Below are positions 6,414-15,700 of a stretch of 30,712 bases of DNA, one piece after another (the first letter of the stretch is position 1; every line of letters starts with the position of its first letter). The stretch spans positions 1 to 30,712 of the forward strand of contig JBIISW010000010.1 in the NCBI GenBank assembly GCA_044340865.1. The letters run 5' to 3'. The notes under the pieces are model-generated. The model searched no databases. It saw nothing but the letters and a program-made list of their open reading frames with translations, and was not told where the DNA came from. Source of the stretch: UBA4416 sp044340865. Lineage in GTDB: Bacteria > Bacteroidota > Bacteroidia > B-17B0 > Aurantibacillaceae. A program made the position numbers and the translations under genes.

Positions 6414-8447
6414 TTATTTACCTACAACAAATTTCTTAGAAATAGATTTGCTGTTAGCGATTTTTACTTGATAGAAGTATAAACCACTACTTAAATTATT
6501 TAAGTCTACATTCACTTTATTGCTTCCAGCTATTCCATTAGCTGAAGTTGTGTATACTGTTTGTCCAACACTGTTTAAAACCACGATATCCATTTTTGCA
6601 TTCTCAGCTAATACAACTTCAATTGTACCATTAGTTGAAGCTGGATTCGGATAAAAATTTAAATTTGAAACAACTGCTGACTCTTCTTTAACACCAACCC
6701 CAGTGCCTGTAACACAACCTGGTACGTTTACTGTTACAGTAAACTCAGATTGAGTGAACGTATTATCATCAATATAATAATGATCTACTTCAGTATCGCC
6801 ATTATTTATACCACCAACACCTTGAGTTACTGTAGTTGGAATTAAATAAGTTGAAGCATTTAGCTTACCAACGGTTGGCGAAGCGTAAAAGAAAAAAGCG
6901 CTATATTGTATACCAACTTTTCCAGAAGTCATATTCTTTCTGCAAGTCATTTTGTTTGTAGTTACATCATAACCCTTCATGAAAATATCAGGGCTAGTAC
7001 TTACGTGAGGTACTGCAGCTTGCACGATATTTGAATCGCTATCTGCCCAACTGTAGAAAATATTTTTTCCATCAGGTGTACGAGAAATTTGTAAACGAGC
7101 ATCATAAGTTATATTTCCTGTTGAAGATGGCCAATTAGATTCTGCCGCTACTGGAGCTGCACAATTTAATGAGTCAACAATCATTGCATCCCAACCAGTT
7201 GATGTTGTTTTAAAATCAAATAAATAATTCCAAACTTGATTATAATTAGGAGAATACGTGTAACCTAAACTATCAATATTATCTGAATAAGCTGATCCCA
7301 TTGAAACAAATAAATGTAAATTACCTGCAACGTCAACTGTTCCAGAAGCTCCTTCACCTGGCGCAATAAAAGGCTTAGCTAATCCTGCTGAATTTAAATC
7401 AATAACTCTACCATTAACTGCTGGCAAAGTGGTAAAATTGAATAATGCTGCATGACGTGCCCATGTTGTTCCACCGTTACTTGTCTTATAAACATACGGC
7501 TGGAATGAATTCATTGATGTATTTGGCAATGCATTTGCATCAACACCAAAGAAATAAACATACCCAATTTGGCCATTTTCAGACCAAGCTTGTTGATATG
7601 AGCTATAAGATTGTCTATCTCCTGCTAAATCAACTTTAAAGTTAGGTTTCAAAGAATCATGTGTCCAAGTAAATGAACCAGCACTAAATGTTCCTTTGTT
7701 TATCATGGCGCCTCTCCAAGCTTGACCTGCAGCTGTAGTAGAGTTAGCATCAGCGTAAATACCACCTAAAACATGTGCCACACCATCACTTGTAACTTGC
7801 ATTTCAATACGAGAAAAATCATTCTTTTTTTGAGAACCAGTCAATGCTAAATTATCCATATAAACAGAAGAACCTGGAGTTGCTGTATAACCTGTTCCTA
7901 ATTGCTTAGAGGCAAAAAAGTTTCCTTGCCAATTAGCACCTGGATGCCAAGGACCTGAACCTACTGCATAAACATTTGAAGCACTTGTATTACCAGATGG
8001 GTTATACATAGCTCCAGTAGGATATCGATTAAACTGTGTTGCACTAGTAGCTAGGACTGTTGAATCCCAAGATGTACCATTATTATTTGTCCATGTATAC
8101 ATTATCGTACCTGAATTACCAACTGATCCTAAAGAACCAATCGTAGTTGCACCAGCTCTATGAATAAAACCAGTTGTATTAGTAGCAGCCATGTGATTTA
8201 CATTTCTTTGCTCAGTAACAATAACACCTAGTACATTCGCAGAACCACCAATACGTTTGTAAGGTGCTGCTGTCGCTTTTCCAGCTGCCGCAGATGATGG
8301 TGATGTGAAATTAGCTTCTGCCGTGGGCATTGCTTTAAAAGTATCCATTTTTTTTGCCTTTGGATTGGCAATCATTTTACTTGATTTTTGAGCATTTCCA
8401 GATAAAACTGCTAACGCTGCAAAACCAAAAAGTAATTGTTTCTTCAT
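6414..8447 (-). CDS. Secreted beta-propeller-like protein with type IX (type A) sorting domain
   Basis: This 677-residue protein is a probable type IX secretion substrate. It starts with a signal peptide, 'MKKQLLFGFAALAVLSGNAQ'. The last 83 residues or so (595-677) are a type A C-terminal sorting domain: 'NLNFYPNPAS' begins it, 'VVLNSVGQTVYTT' and 'LSSGLYFYQVKI' are its typical core, and 'KKFVVGK' ends it. The middle has Asp-box/BNR-like turns such as 'NNNGTSWDS' and 'TSNGGTTWARH', suggesting a sialidase-type beta-propeller fold without evident enzyme residues. It should be exported by Sec, carried across the outer membrane by PorV and the translocon, and processed by PorU, whose gene lies 4 kb away. 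It has its own strong promoter and terminator. Its surface role is unknown. Confidence 0.85.
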   Translation of the reverse strand: MKKQLLFGFAALAVLSGNAQKSSKMIANPKAKKMDTFKAMPTAEANFTSPSSAAAGKATAAPYKRIGGSANVLGVIVTEQRNVNHMAATNTTGFIHRAGATTIGSLGSVGNSGTIMYTWTNNNGTSWDSTVLATSATQFNRYPTGAMYNPSGNTSASNVYAVGSGPWHPGANWQGNFFASKQLGTGYTATPGSSVYMDNLALTGSQKKNDFSRIEMQVTSDGVAHVLGGIYADANSTTAAGQAWRGAMINKGTFSAGSFTWTHDSLKPNFKVDLAGDRQSYSSYQQAWSENGQIGYVYFFGVDANALPNTSMNSFQPYVYKTSNGGTTWARHAALFNFTTLPAVNGRVIDLNSAGLAKPFIAPGEGASGTVDVAGNLHLFVSMGSAYSDNIDSLGYTYSPNYNQVWNYLFDFKTTSTGWDAMIVDSLNCAAPVAAESNWPSSTGNITYDARLQISRTPDGKNIFYSWADSDSNIVQAAVPHVSTSPDIFMKGYDVTTNKMTCRKNMTSGKVGIQYSAFFFYASPTVGKLNASTYLIPTTVTQGVGGINNGDTEVDHYYIDDNTFTQSEFTVTVNVPGCVTGTGVGVKEESAVVSNLNFYPNPASTNGTIEVVLAENAKMDIVVLNSVGQTVYTTSANGIAGSNKVNVDLNNLSSGLYFYQVKIANSKSISKKFVVGK

Positions 8448-8482
8448 AGTTTTAAATTTTATTAATTAAACATCATTTAACA

Positions 8483-8511
8483 CAAATTTAATAAATTAAT
8501 AATTGAAACAA
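8483..8511 (-). promoter_or_regulatory. Promoter of the type IX cargo gene
   Basis: On the minus strand TTG (8511-8509), an 18-base spacer and TAAATTTG (8490-8483) match the Bacteroidota promoter consensus. The expected start near 8477 gives a 5' leader of about 30 bases. The elements lie between the murF stop (8534) and the cargo ATG (8447), so the cargo gene need not depend on murF transcription. Confidence 0.65.
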
Positions 8512-8533
8512 GAACATTTAACAATTTTATTTA

Positions 8534-9853
8534 CTATAATAGTGGTACTAATTTTTCGAGTGCAATACCTCTAGAACCCTTAATTAATATGGTAAATTCA
8601 GCTATTTTATTATTTTCGATAAAATTTTGAGCAAGATTAATATTCTCGCAAAATGAGAATCCTAAATAATCATTTTTAAACTGATTAAAATGTGTACCTA
8701 CCAACAAACACTTTACTTCGGGATGACTAAATAATTCATCTAAAATTAACTTGTGCTCTTGGTAACTGTAATCACCTAATTCAAACATATCTCCTAATAC
8801 AACAAACTTATTTGGAAAAGGCTGACGAACAAAGTGTTTTATGGCTAACATCATACTTGATGGATTCGCATTATAGGCATCTAAAATCAGAGTATTGGTA
8901 CTCGTTTTTTTCACTTGAGAACGATTCATTTCAGGTAAATAATTGCTAATTGCCTCATTAATCAAATGTTTTTCAACTCCAAAATAATTTCCGATACAGA
9001 TAGCGCATATGACATTTACAAAATTATAATGACCAAATAAATGAGTTCTAATCAACGGCATGTTATCTAAAGCGTTGGCTGTTGTATTCCATTTAAGTTC
9101 AACAAACTCACTATTATTAGCTAATTCTCCATAAATATCAAAAGTATTATTTTCTCCAAAATATACTTTATCAATAGACCTCGATAACTCTATCAAAACA
9201 GGGTCGTTTCCATTGATAAAAATTTTACCATTTTTCTTTTCTATATATTTATATAGTTCACTTTTCCCAATTTTTATTCCCTCCTCACCTCCAAAACCCT
9301 CTAAATGGGCCTTTCCAATATTTGTAATTAATCCAAAATCCGGGTCACATATATCAGACAACATAGCAATCTCACCTTGATGATTTGCTCCCATTTCTAC
9401 AATGGCAATCTCATGCTCTTTATGAATTTTTAAAACTGTAAGAGGAACACCAATATGATTATTCAGATTTCCCTTTGTAGCATAGGTGTTAAACTTCTTT
9501 GAAAGTACCGCATGTATAAGTTCTTTATTCGTTGTTTTTCCATTGCTTCCTGTAATACCAATTACCGGGATTTTTAAATGGCTACGATGCATTTTTGCAA
9601 GATTTTGAAGGGTATCTAAAACATCTTCAACTAGTAAAATAGATGTTCCATTTGCAAAATTCGGATTATCAACAACTGCAAATAAACACCCTTGTTCAAT
9701 GGCAGAAATAGCAAATTCATTAGCGTCAAAATTATCGCCTTTTAATGCAAAAAAAATAGATCCTTTTTCTATTTGGCGTGTATCCGTTGTTATTTTTTGA
9801 TTACAGCTAATAAACAGCGTGTATAAATCATTAATAGAAATAAATGTTTTCAT
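8534..9853 (-). CDS. murF: UDP-MurNAc-tripeptide--D-Ala-D-Ala ligase
   Basis: MurF adds D-Ala-D-Ala to the UDP-MurNAc-tripeptide with ATP, the last cytoplasmic step of peptidoglycan precursor synthesis. At 439 residues it has the usual length. The N-terminal domain includes 'ITTDTRQIEKGSIFFALKG' (21-39), the Mur-ligase uracil-binding region. The ATP-binding P-loop is 'GITGSNGKTTNKE' (99-111). The middle domain has 'IVEMGANHQGEIAMLSDICD', and the C-terminal domain has 'LILDAYNANPSSMMLAIKHF' and 'FVVLGDMFELGD', both typical of MurF rather than MurE or MurC. It lies after gldJ on the same strand, but a strong terminator sits only 12 bases before the ATG, so its promoter is unclear (TAATTTTA at 9865-9858 is a possible -7). 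Other mur genes are not in view. Confidence 0.96.
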   Translation of the reverse strand: MKTFISINDLYTLFISCNQKITTDTRQIEKGSIFFALKGDNFDANEFAISAIEQGCLFAVVDNPNFANGTSILLVEDVLDTLQNLAKMHRSHLKIPVIGITGSNGKTTNKELIHAVLSKKFNTYATKGNLNNHIGVPLTVLKIHKEHEIAIVEMGANHQGEIAMLSDICDPDFGLITNIGKAHLEGFGGEEGIKIGKSELYKYIEKKNGKIFINGNDPVLIELSRSIDKVYFGENNTFDIYGELANNSEFVELKWNTTANALDNMPLIRTHLFGHYNFVNVICAICIGNYFGVEKHLINEAISNYLPEMNRSQVKKTSTNTLILDAYNANPSSMMLAIKHFVRQPFPNKFVVLGDMFELGDYSYQEHKLILDELFSHPEVKCLLVGTHFNQFKNDYLGFSFCENINLAQNFIENNKIAEFTILIKGSRGIALEKLVPLL

Positions 9854-9865
9854 GCTATAAAATTA

Positions 9866-9897
9866 AAAAGCCCTTTCAATTTCTCGAAAGGGCTTTT
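9866..9897 (-). terminator. Terminator between gldJ and murF
   Basis: AAAAGCCCTTTC (9866-9877), an 8-base loop and GAAAGGGCTTTT (9886-9897) form a perfect 12-bp stem with a T run on the minus strand. It lies 18 bases after the gldJ stop and 12 bases before the murF start codon. Confidence 0.85.
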
Positions 9898-9915
9898 ATA
9901 TAGTTTTCAACAGAA

Positions 9916-11562
9916 TTATTTTCCTAAACCAACTGGACTTCCGACTCTTACCATAGCACATCTAAAACCTAAGTAAGCTGTAGCTTGTCTTTGGTCTAAA
10001 TATCTACGCGTACCTGGATTCAACCAGTAAGCTCTGTCTCTCCAACTTCCACCTTTATAAACACGTGATTTATCGTTAATTAATGACGTCTTTGCATATT
10101 CATACATTAACTTATCAGCTTTATCTCCGTAAGCATCTTCTCCTGTTTCATAATAAAGTGAAGAATTTACGTCACCATCTAAATAACTAATATAATCAGA
10201 TGTTTTATAATTTCTGCGCTCATCTAAGTTGTCTGATGAAACTGCAGCAGTAACTTCTCTCCAAACCACACGACCTGGTATATTAGATTTCCCATCAGCT
10301 GGGGCATTTGCGTATCCTTGAGGATCTTTAGTTAAAGTAGTTAAAACACTATCCTCAACTTCGGTTGTTTCTCCACTCACACCATGAGCTGAAGGTACGT
10401 TTACTTTATGCTTGAATTTTTGCCAATTTGGTTGTTCAGTGTTTGTTAAAATTCCACCAGCAGCACTGTCTTTTACTTGAGTAACAAAAACGTTACCACG
10501 GAATGGACGGAATTCATCAGCATCTTGAGCTGTAGAAGCTCTATAAACATCCATTACCCATTCAGATACGTTACCCGCCATGTTATATAATCCATAATCA
10601 TTTGGCCAATATGAATAAACAGGAGCAGTTACATCGGCGTTATCATTTAAAAACCCTGCACTACCCATCATATCACCATTACCTCTGATGAAATTAGCAT
10701 TCATTTGTCCAATGTATTTTTCGTCAGAATTACGAACGCCGTGACCATTCCAAGGGTAAATTCTTCTATCAGTTATACGCTCACCAATTGTGTTACCTAC
10801 TAATCCATACGCTGCGTATTCCCATTCAGCTTCTGTTGGTAATCTGTATTTTGGTAAGAAGATACCATCTTCCATTCTTACATCTCTTTCTGGACTTTCA
10901 TTATTAAAAGAAGGTAATTTTTGTTTTAACTGACCTTGCCATTTACCAGATAAATAGGCCTCAGTACTAAAGTAATCTTGATCCGTTGAAACAGGCGTGT
11001 GTTCTAATAATCCTTCGCGAATTAAAATAAATTCATTCACACGATCCGTTCTCCAAGCACAAAATTCGTTTGCTTGCAACCAATCGATTCCAACTACCGG
11101 ATAATCACGATAAGACGGATGACGAAGGTAATATTCTACATAAGGCTCATTATAAGCTAATTTTTCACGCCATACTAATGTATCCGGTAACGCTTTTTGA
11201 TAGATATCTGGAAAAGTTGGTCCGAATACACGGTTTGTCCAATACAAATATTCTAAATAAGAAAAATTACTAACCTCGGTTTCATCCATATAAAATGAAG
11301 AAACAGTAACTCTACGTGGAACATTATTCCATTCGTAGGTCACATCCATTTCTGAACGACCCATAGAAAATGAACCACCTTCGATTAAAACAAGTCCCGG
11401 ACCAGTTTCTTGTTCTTCATATGGTACTTTTTCAAAACCACCATTATCTGGTTCGTTGTATGACCAACCAGTTACACCAGAGCGCTCTTTAGCACATGAA
11501 ACGGCTAAAACAGATAATATAATTACTAGTGCTTTTTTACTTTTAACGAATTTAAACTGCAT
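9916..11562 (-). CDS. gldJ: Gliding motility / type IX secretion lipoprotein GldJ
   Basis: GldJ is an outer-membrane lipoprotein needed in flavobacteria for gliding and for stability of the GldK-containing ring of the type IX secretion system. The 548-residue protein has a lipoprotein signal peptide with lipobox 'LAVSC' and lipidated Cys23. From about residue 55 to the end it is an FGE/SUMF1-like domain: 'GLVLIEGGSFSMGRSEMD' opens it, 'MDETEVSNFSYLEYLYW' and 'YRLPTEAEWEYAAYG' follow, then 'NMAGNVSEWVMDVYR', 'YKGGSWRDRAYW' and 'YLGFRCAMVR' at the end. Length and these motifs fit GldJ; the paralogue GldK shares the fold, but the N-terminus and the neighbours favour GldJ. It follows sprF/porP by 57 bp and is probably co-transcribed with it. 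In Flavobacterium johnsoniae gldJ also lies next to porU and porV, as I recall. Confidence 0.9.
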   Translation of the reverse strand: MQFKFVKSKKALVIILSVLAVSCAKERSGVTGWSYNEPDNGGFEKVPYEEQETGPGLVLIEGGSFSMGRSEMDVTYEWNNVPRRVTVSSFYMDETEVSNFSYLEYLYWTNRVFGPTFPDIYQKALPDTLVWREKLAYNEPYVEYYLRHPSYRDYPVVGIDWLQANEFCAWRTDRVNEFILIREGLLEHTPVSTDQDYFSTEAYLSGKWQGQLKQKLPSFNNESPERDVRMEDGIFLPKYRLPTEAEWEYAAYGLVGNTIGERITDRRIYPWNGHGVRNSDEKYIGQMNANFIRGNGDMMGSAGFLNDNADVTAPVYSYWPNDYGLYNMAGNVSEWVMDVYRASTAQDADEFRPFRGNVFVTQVKDSAAGGILTNTEQPNWQKFKHKVNVPSAHGVSGETTEVEDSVLTTLTKDPQGYANAPADGKSNIPGRVVWREVTAAVSSDNLDERRNYKTSDYISYLDGDVNSSLYYETGEDAYGDKADKLMYEYAKTSLINDKSRVYKGGSWRDRAYWLNPGTRRYLDQRQATAYLGFRCAMVRVGSPVGLGK

Positions 11563-11619
11563 AATTTTTATTTTATTTAAGGCTATAACGAAAGTTTTAT
11601 TAAAAAGTTACAAATTATT

Positions 11620-12573
11620 TTAAAAAGATGGACAACTAATGGTTCTATACTTCTTTTTCTTTGGACGACATTCAAATTGCATTTGCAAAGATACTTCATG
11701 AGAACCAGCAGTATTACTTGATAATTTAGATACCGTAACATCATAACTGTATCCAATCTTCATATGGTCGGTTTGAACACCAAGTAAAACAATAAAAGCG
11801 TCGGAATTACGATACCAAATCCCTCCTACAAAATTATTTTTTACGAAATACAACCCCAAATTTAATTGAGTAAAGTTTTGTTGCTGCATAAATAACACAT
11901 TTGGAGAAATATAGGATGCATTGCCTCTTTCCATAGGAATTATTGCTCCAGCATGACCGGTTATTTTCATTGGAAGTTTTGAAGGACCTAACATTCCTTC
12001 ATCCGGTTGAGTAATGTGGTGAAATGCTGCACCAAAAAAATAACGTTTGCTGTAACCTAAAACACCTGCACCAAAATCTAAACCTCTTTTACTATTTTGA
12101 GGAATGATTTCATTTGTATTCCAAACAAAACCTCTACGAGAATCAATCATATCACCAAAGTTCAATTTTGTTTTATCTAATGCTTTCTGAAAAAAACCTG
12201 CTTGCAAACCAAATTTCAGAGAAAATTCACGATTTATTGGCAATAAATAAGAATACATTAAATTGACTGAGGTTGATTTTAGTGTCCCTCTGGCTTGATC
12301 GTCTTGAATTACATTTACACCAATTCCTCCATTAATAGCTTCAACATGTTGATCATATGAAGCTGCGTAAGTAACATAAGTTCCTGAAATATTAGGCCAT
12401 TGATTCCTGTAATTCATACATATACGCGGACAGCGGGCGGTGCCCGAAAATGCAGGATTTAAATAGGTTGGATTTGCATAGAATTGTGTAAATTGAGGAT
12501 CTTGAGCCTTCAGATCTGAAACAACAACTAAAAAGATACTGATCACAACAAAAAATGAAAATTTCTTACTCAT
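11620..12573 (-). CDS. PorP/SprF family type IX secretion outer membrane protein
   Basis: This 317-residue outer-membrane beta-barrel belongs to the PorP/SprF family. PorP is a core type IX component; SprF paralogues serve export of particular adhesins such as SprB. The signal peptide 'MSKKFSFFVVISIFLVVV' ends at '...LKAQ', followed by the family start 'DPQFTQFYANPTYLNPAFSG'. The C-terminus 'FECRPKKKKYRTISCPSF' is characteristic. I chose the ATG at 12573. An upstream in-frame ATG at 12618 would place 15 extra residues before the signal peptide, and that ATG is part of a TATGTTTG promoter element. Several porP/sprF paralogues usually occur per genome, so I assign the family, not the exact name. 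gldJ follows 57 bp downstream and porU diverges from it. Confidence 0.9.
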   Translation of the reverse strand: MSKKFSFFVVISIFLVVVSDLKAQDPQFTQFYANPTYLNPAFSGTARCPRICMNYRNQWPNISGTYVTYAASYDQHVEAINGGIGVNVIQDDQARGTLKSTSVNLMYSYLLPINREFSLKFGLQAGFFQKALDKTKLNFGDMIDSRRGFVWNTNEIIPQNSKRGLDFGAGVLGYSKRYFFGAAFHHITQPDEGMLGPSKLPMKITGHAGAIIPMERGNASYISPNVLFMQQQNFTQLNLGLYFVKNNFVGGIWYRNSDAFIVLLGVQTDHMKIGYSYDVTVSKLSSNTAGSHEVSLQMQFECRPKKKKYRTISCPSF

Positions 12574-12611
12574 ATATTTTAATTTTACTAAAAAAAGATA
12601 AATCCTAAATA

Positions 12612-12619
12612 CAAACATA
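12612..12619 (-). promoter_or_regulatory. -7 element for the sprF/porP-gldJ unit
   Basis: On the minus strand TATGTTTG is an exact TAnnTTTG match, 38 bases before the chosen ATG at 12573. No clear TTG is seen at -33. The element contains the upstream in-frame ATG, which argues against that codon being the true start. Confidence 0.5.
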
Positions 12620-12685
12620 ATAGATTATTTTAATAAATAAAACTTTTTAACAACAATAATTTATTTTCTTTGTCGTTTAAATATC

Positions 12686-12693
12686 TAAATTTA
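12686..12693 (+). promoter_or_regulatory. Candidate -7 element for porU
   Basis: TAAATTTA differs from TAnnTTTG only in the last base and ends 10 bases before the porU ATG, so the leader would be very short. No -33 TTG at proper spacing is seen (TTTG at 12669-12672 is only 13 bases away). It is the best candidate in the 85-130 bp divergent gap. Confidence 0.3.
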
Positions 12694-12703
12694 GTAAACA
12701 TAT

Positions 12704-15700
12704 ATGCAAAAGGTTATTTTTAATAAAACTTATAATTCACTGGCTTTTATTTTATTTCTGTTTTTTTCCTTTTTTGGTTACAGTCAAAAAAATGAAAGTT
12801 TAGGTTCCACAAAATCAAATTCTGAAGCTTTAAGTTTTGAAAATGCTCCACTATTTTTAAAAAACTGTCATTTTGATGGTTCAAAGAAAAACACTCCCTA
12901 TTATTCCGAGAAAATTTCAATCAACAACAATAGACTTCCTAATTGTAAATTAAACAACATTAAAATAAGACCTTTAAGTAACAGTGAAAAAACTCAAATC
13001 GAGCCCTACAAAAATTTCATAACTAATGATTTTGATATTTCTTTAGAAATTGGGTATGCCAGAAATGAAAAAATAGAATTCGCGAAGATTATGCCCATTC
13101 GCTTAAATTCAAATAATGTATATGAGTATCTTGAATCTTATACAATCGTCTGGGATTATAGTCAAGTGGCTAAAATTAAAAACGACCTATCTAATCAAAA
13201 AGCCAATAAATCATCTAGTGCTAGTGCATCTGTTTTAGCATCTGGAAAATGGTATAAAATTGGTGTAACAAAAAATGGTGTATACAAATTAGACAAATCT
13301 TTTTTTACAAAATTAGGTATAGATGTATCAACAATAGATCCGCGTAACCTAAAAATATATGGAAATGGCGGAAAATTAATGTCGGAGAAAAACAGTGATT
13401 TTAAATTTGATGATTTAATTGAAAATGCAATTTCAGTTGTTGGAGAAAATGATGGCGTTTTTAACAATACAGATTACGTTTTGTTTTACGGTCAAAGTAC
13501 AGATTCATGGGTTAGAAATCCAATTAATATGATTCCGTATCATCGTCAAATTCATTCTTTTAGCGATACCTCGTTTTATTTTATTAATGTAGATATTAAT
13601 ACTTCTGGAAAAAGAATCTTACAACAAAATTCTTTAAGTAATACTGCTAATAAAACAACTAATAGTCAGGATTATTATGATATACATGAAGTCAATACGT
13701 TTAACGCGATAAAGAGTGGCAGAGAATTTTATGGGGAAAAATTTGACAACACTACTTCATATAACTTTTCGTTTTTAATTCCAGATGGAATTATTGGCGA
13801 TAGTGTTTATGTAAAATCACGTGTTCTATCGAGATGTGATGTGCCTTCCAATTATCTTGTATCATTTGCTTCAAAATCATTCAATATTTCTTGTGCTCCA
13901 ACAAATCTATTGTATTACATATCTGACTTAGGTTTTCCTAACCAAAATCAAATTGGCGGAATATTAACATCTAATTTTATTAACATTAATGTCACAAAAC
14001 AAACAAGCAGTGCTATAGGCTGGTTAGACTATGTTGAAATAAACGCAAGACGTAATTTAACATTCAATTCAAGCCAATTTACATTCAGAGACAGGCGAGT
14101 TGTGGGAGGTGCGGGCACTTATGCGAAATACATGCTAACAAATAACGCATCAAGCTTTCCTTTAATATGGGATGTCACTAATCCATTAAATGTAAAAAAT
14201 CAATTATATACTATTACATCGACTAATAATTTCGAATATAATAGCAAGTCTGATTCGATTAATGAATACGTTATATTTAATGAAAATATAGCTTTTACAC
14301 CCACAGCGATTGGTTTAATTAAAAATCAAAATTTACATGGAATATTACAGGCAGATTATGTCATTGTAACACACCCATTATTTTTAGATAATGCCTATCG
14401 CTTGGCTAAGCTGCATAGTGATTACGATTCATTAACATATGCTGTGGTTACAACATCAGAAGTTTATAACGAATTCTCTTCAGGAACACCCGATATTGGT
14501 GCAATTAGAGAATTTGTGAAAATGTTGTATTTTAAACCCACTGATCCAACTAAAGCAACCAAGTATTTATTACTTTTAGGTGATGGGTCTTATAAAAATA
14601 GGGAAATTTCATCTACAGGAAATTCAGCTATGATACCAACCTATCAAACATTTAACTCAACATCCTATACCGATTCATTTGTGACTGACGATTACTTCGC
14701 AATGATGGATAACGGTGAAGGTGATTTAGTATCTGGTGATTTACCAGACATCGGTGTTGGACGATTTCCCGTTAAATCTAAAAATGAAGCAGATGCAGTT
14801 ACTTCTAAAATTGAACAATATTATAAACGCAACTTTAATTTTGATCCAAAAACTGAAGAAACATCTTGCGACGCCAATTCTACAAACTATCCTCAAGGCG
14901 ATTGGAGAAACTGGGTAACGTTTGTATCCGATGATGAGGACAATAATGAACACTTCAACCAATCTGATGCGCTTGCTAATCCCATTTACAATAACTACAA
15001 AAATTACAATGTGAATAAAATTCATGCAGATTCTTATTTACAATTCTCTACGCCTGGTGGTGATAGGTATCCTGATGCTGTAAACGACATTAACAGAAGT
15101 TTTGAAAAAGGTTCTTTAATATGGAATTACACAGGTCACGGCGGTGAATTAGGTTTAGGTTCTGAGCGCTTTATTGAGGTGCCGCAAATATTGGATTGGA
15201 AAAACATCAATAATTTACCATTAATGATTACCGCGACCTGTGAATTTAGTAGATTTGATGATCCGGACAGAACTTCCGCAGGAGAATATTGTTTACTAAA
15301 TCCCAATGGTGGCGCTATCGGATTAATGACAACCGTTAGGTTAGCTTTCTCTGGATTAAACTTCGCCTTAAACACCGCATTTTACAGTCATGCGTTAACT
15401 CCTATGACCAACGGAAAAATGCCACACCTAGGAGATTTATACCGGTTAACAAAAAGAGATATTGGTTTCAATAGACAGTACATGAACTTTGTTATTTTAG
15501 GAGATCCTGCATTAAAATTAGCTTATCCCGAACAAAAAGTTTTTACAACGAGTATTAATTCACAAACTCTAAATATTACATCAAGCGACACGCTAAAAGC
15601 TTTAAAGAAAATGACCATAACAGGATTTGTTGGCGATAAATTCGGTAACAAATTAACTAATTTTAATGGAGTTGTTTTTCCAACTGTTTTTGATAAAGAA

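Noticed and set aside
7445..7639. Plus-strand reading frame of 64 codons inside the type IX cargo gene
   Set aside because: It lies wholly in the antisense of a well-supported gene, has low-complexity His/Leu-rich content and no family pattern.
13195..13467. Minus-strand frame of 90 codons within porU
   Set aside because: Antisense shadow of the PorU N-terminal region without a signal, motif or spacing that suggests a gene.
14736..15025. Overlapping short frames on both strands within porU
   Set aside because: They fall in the porU catalytic region, whose frame carries the C25 motifs; nothing independent supports them.
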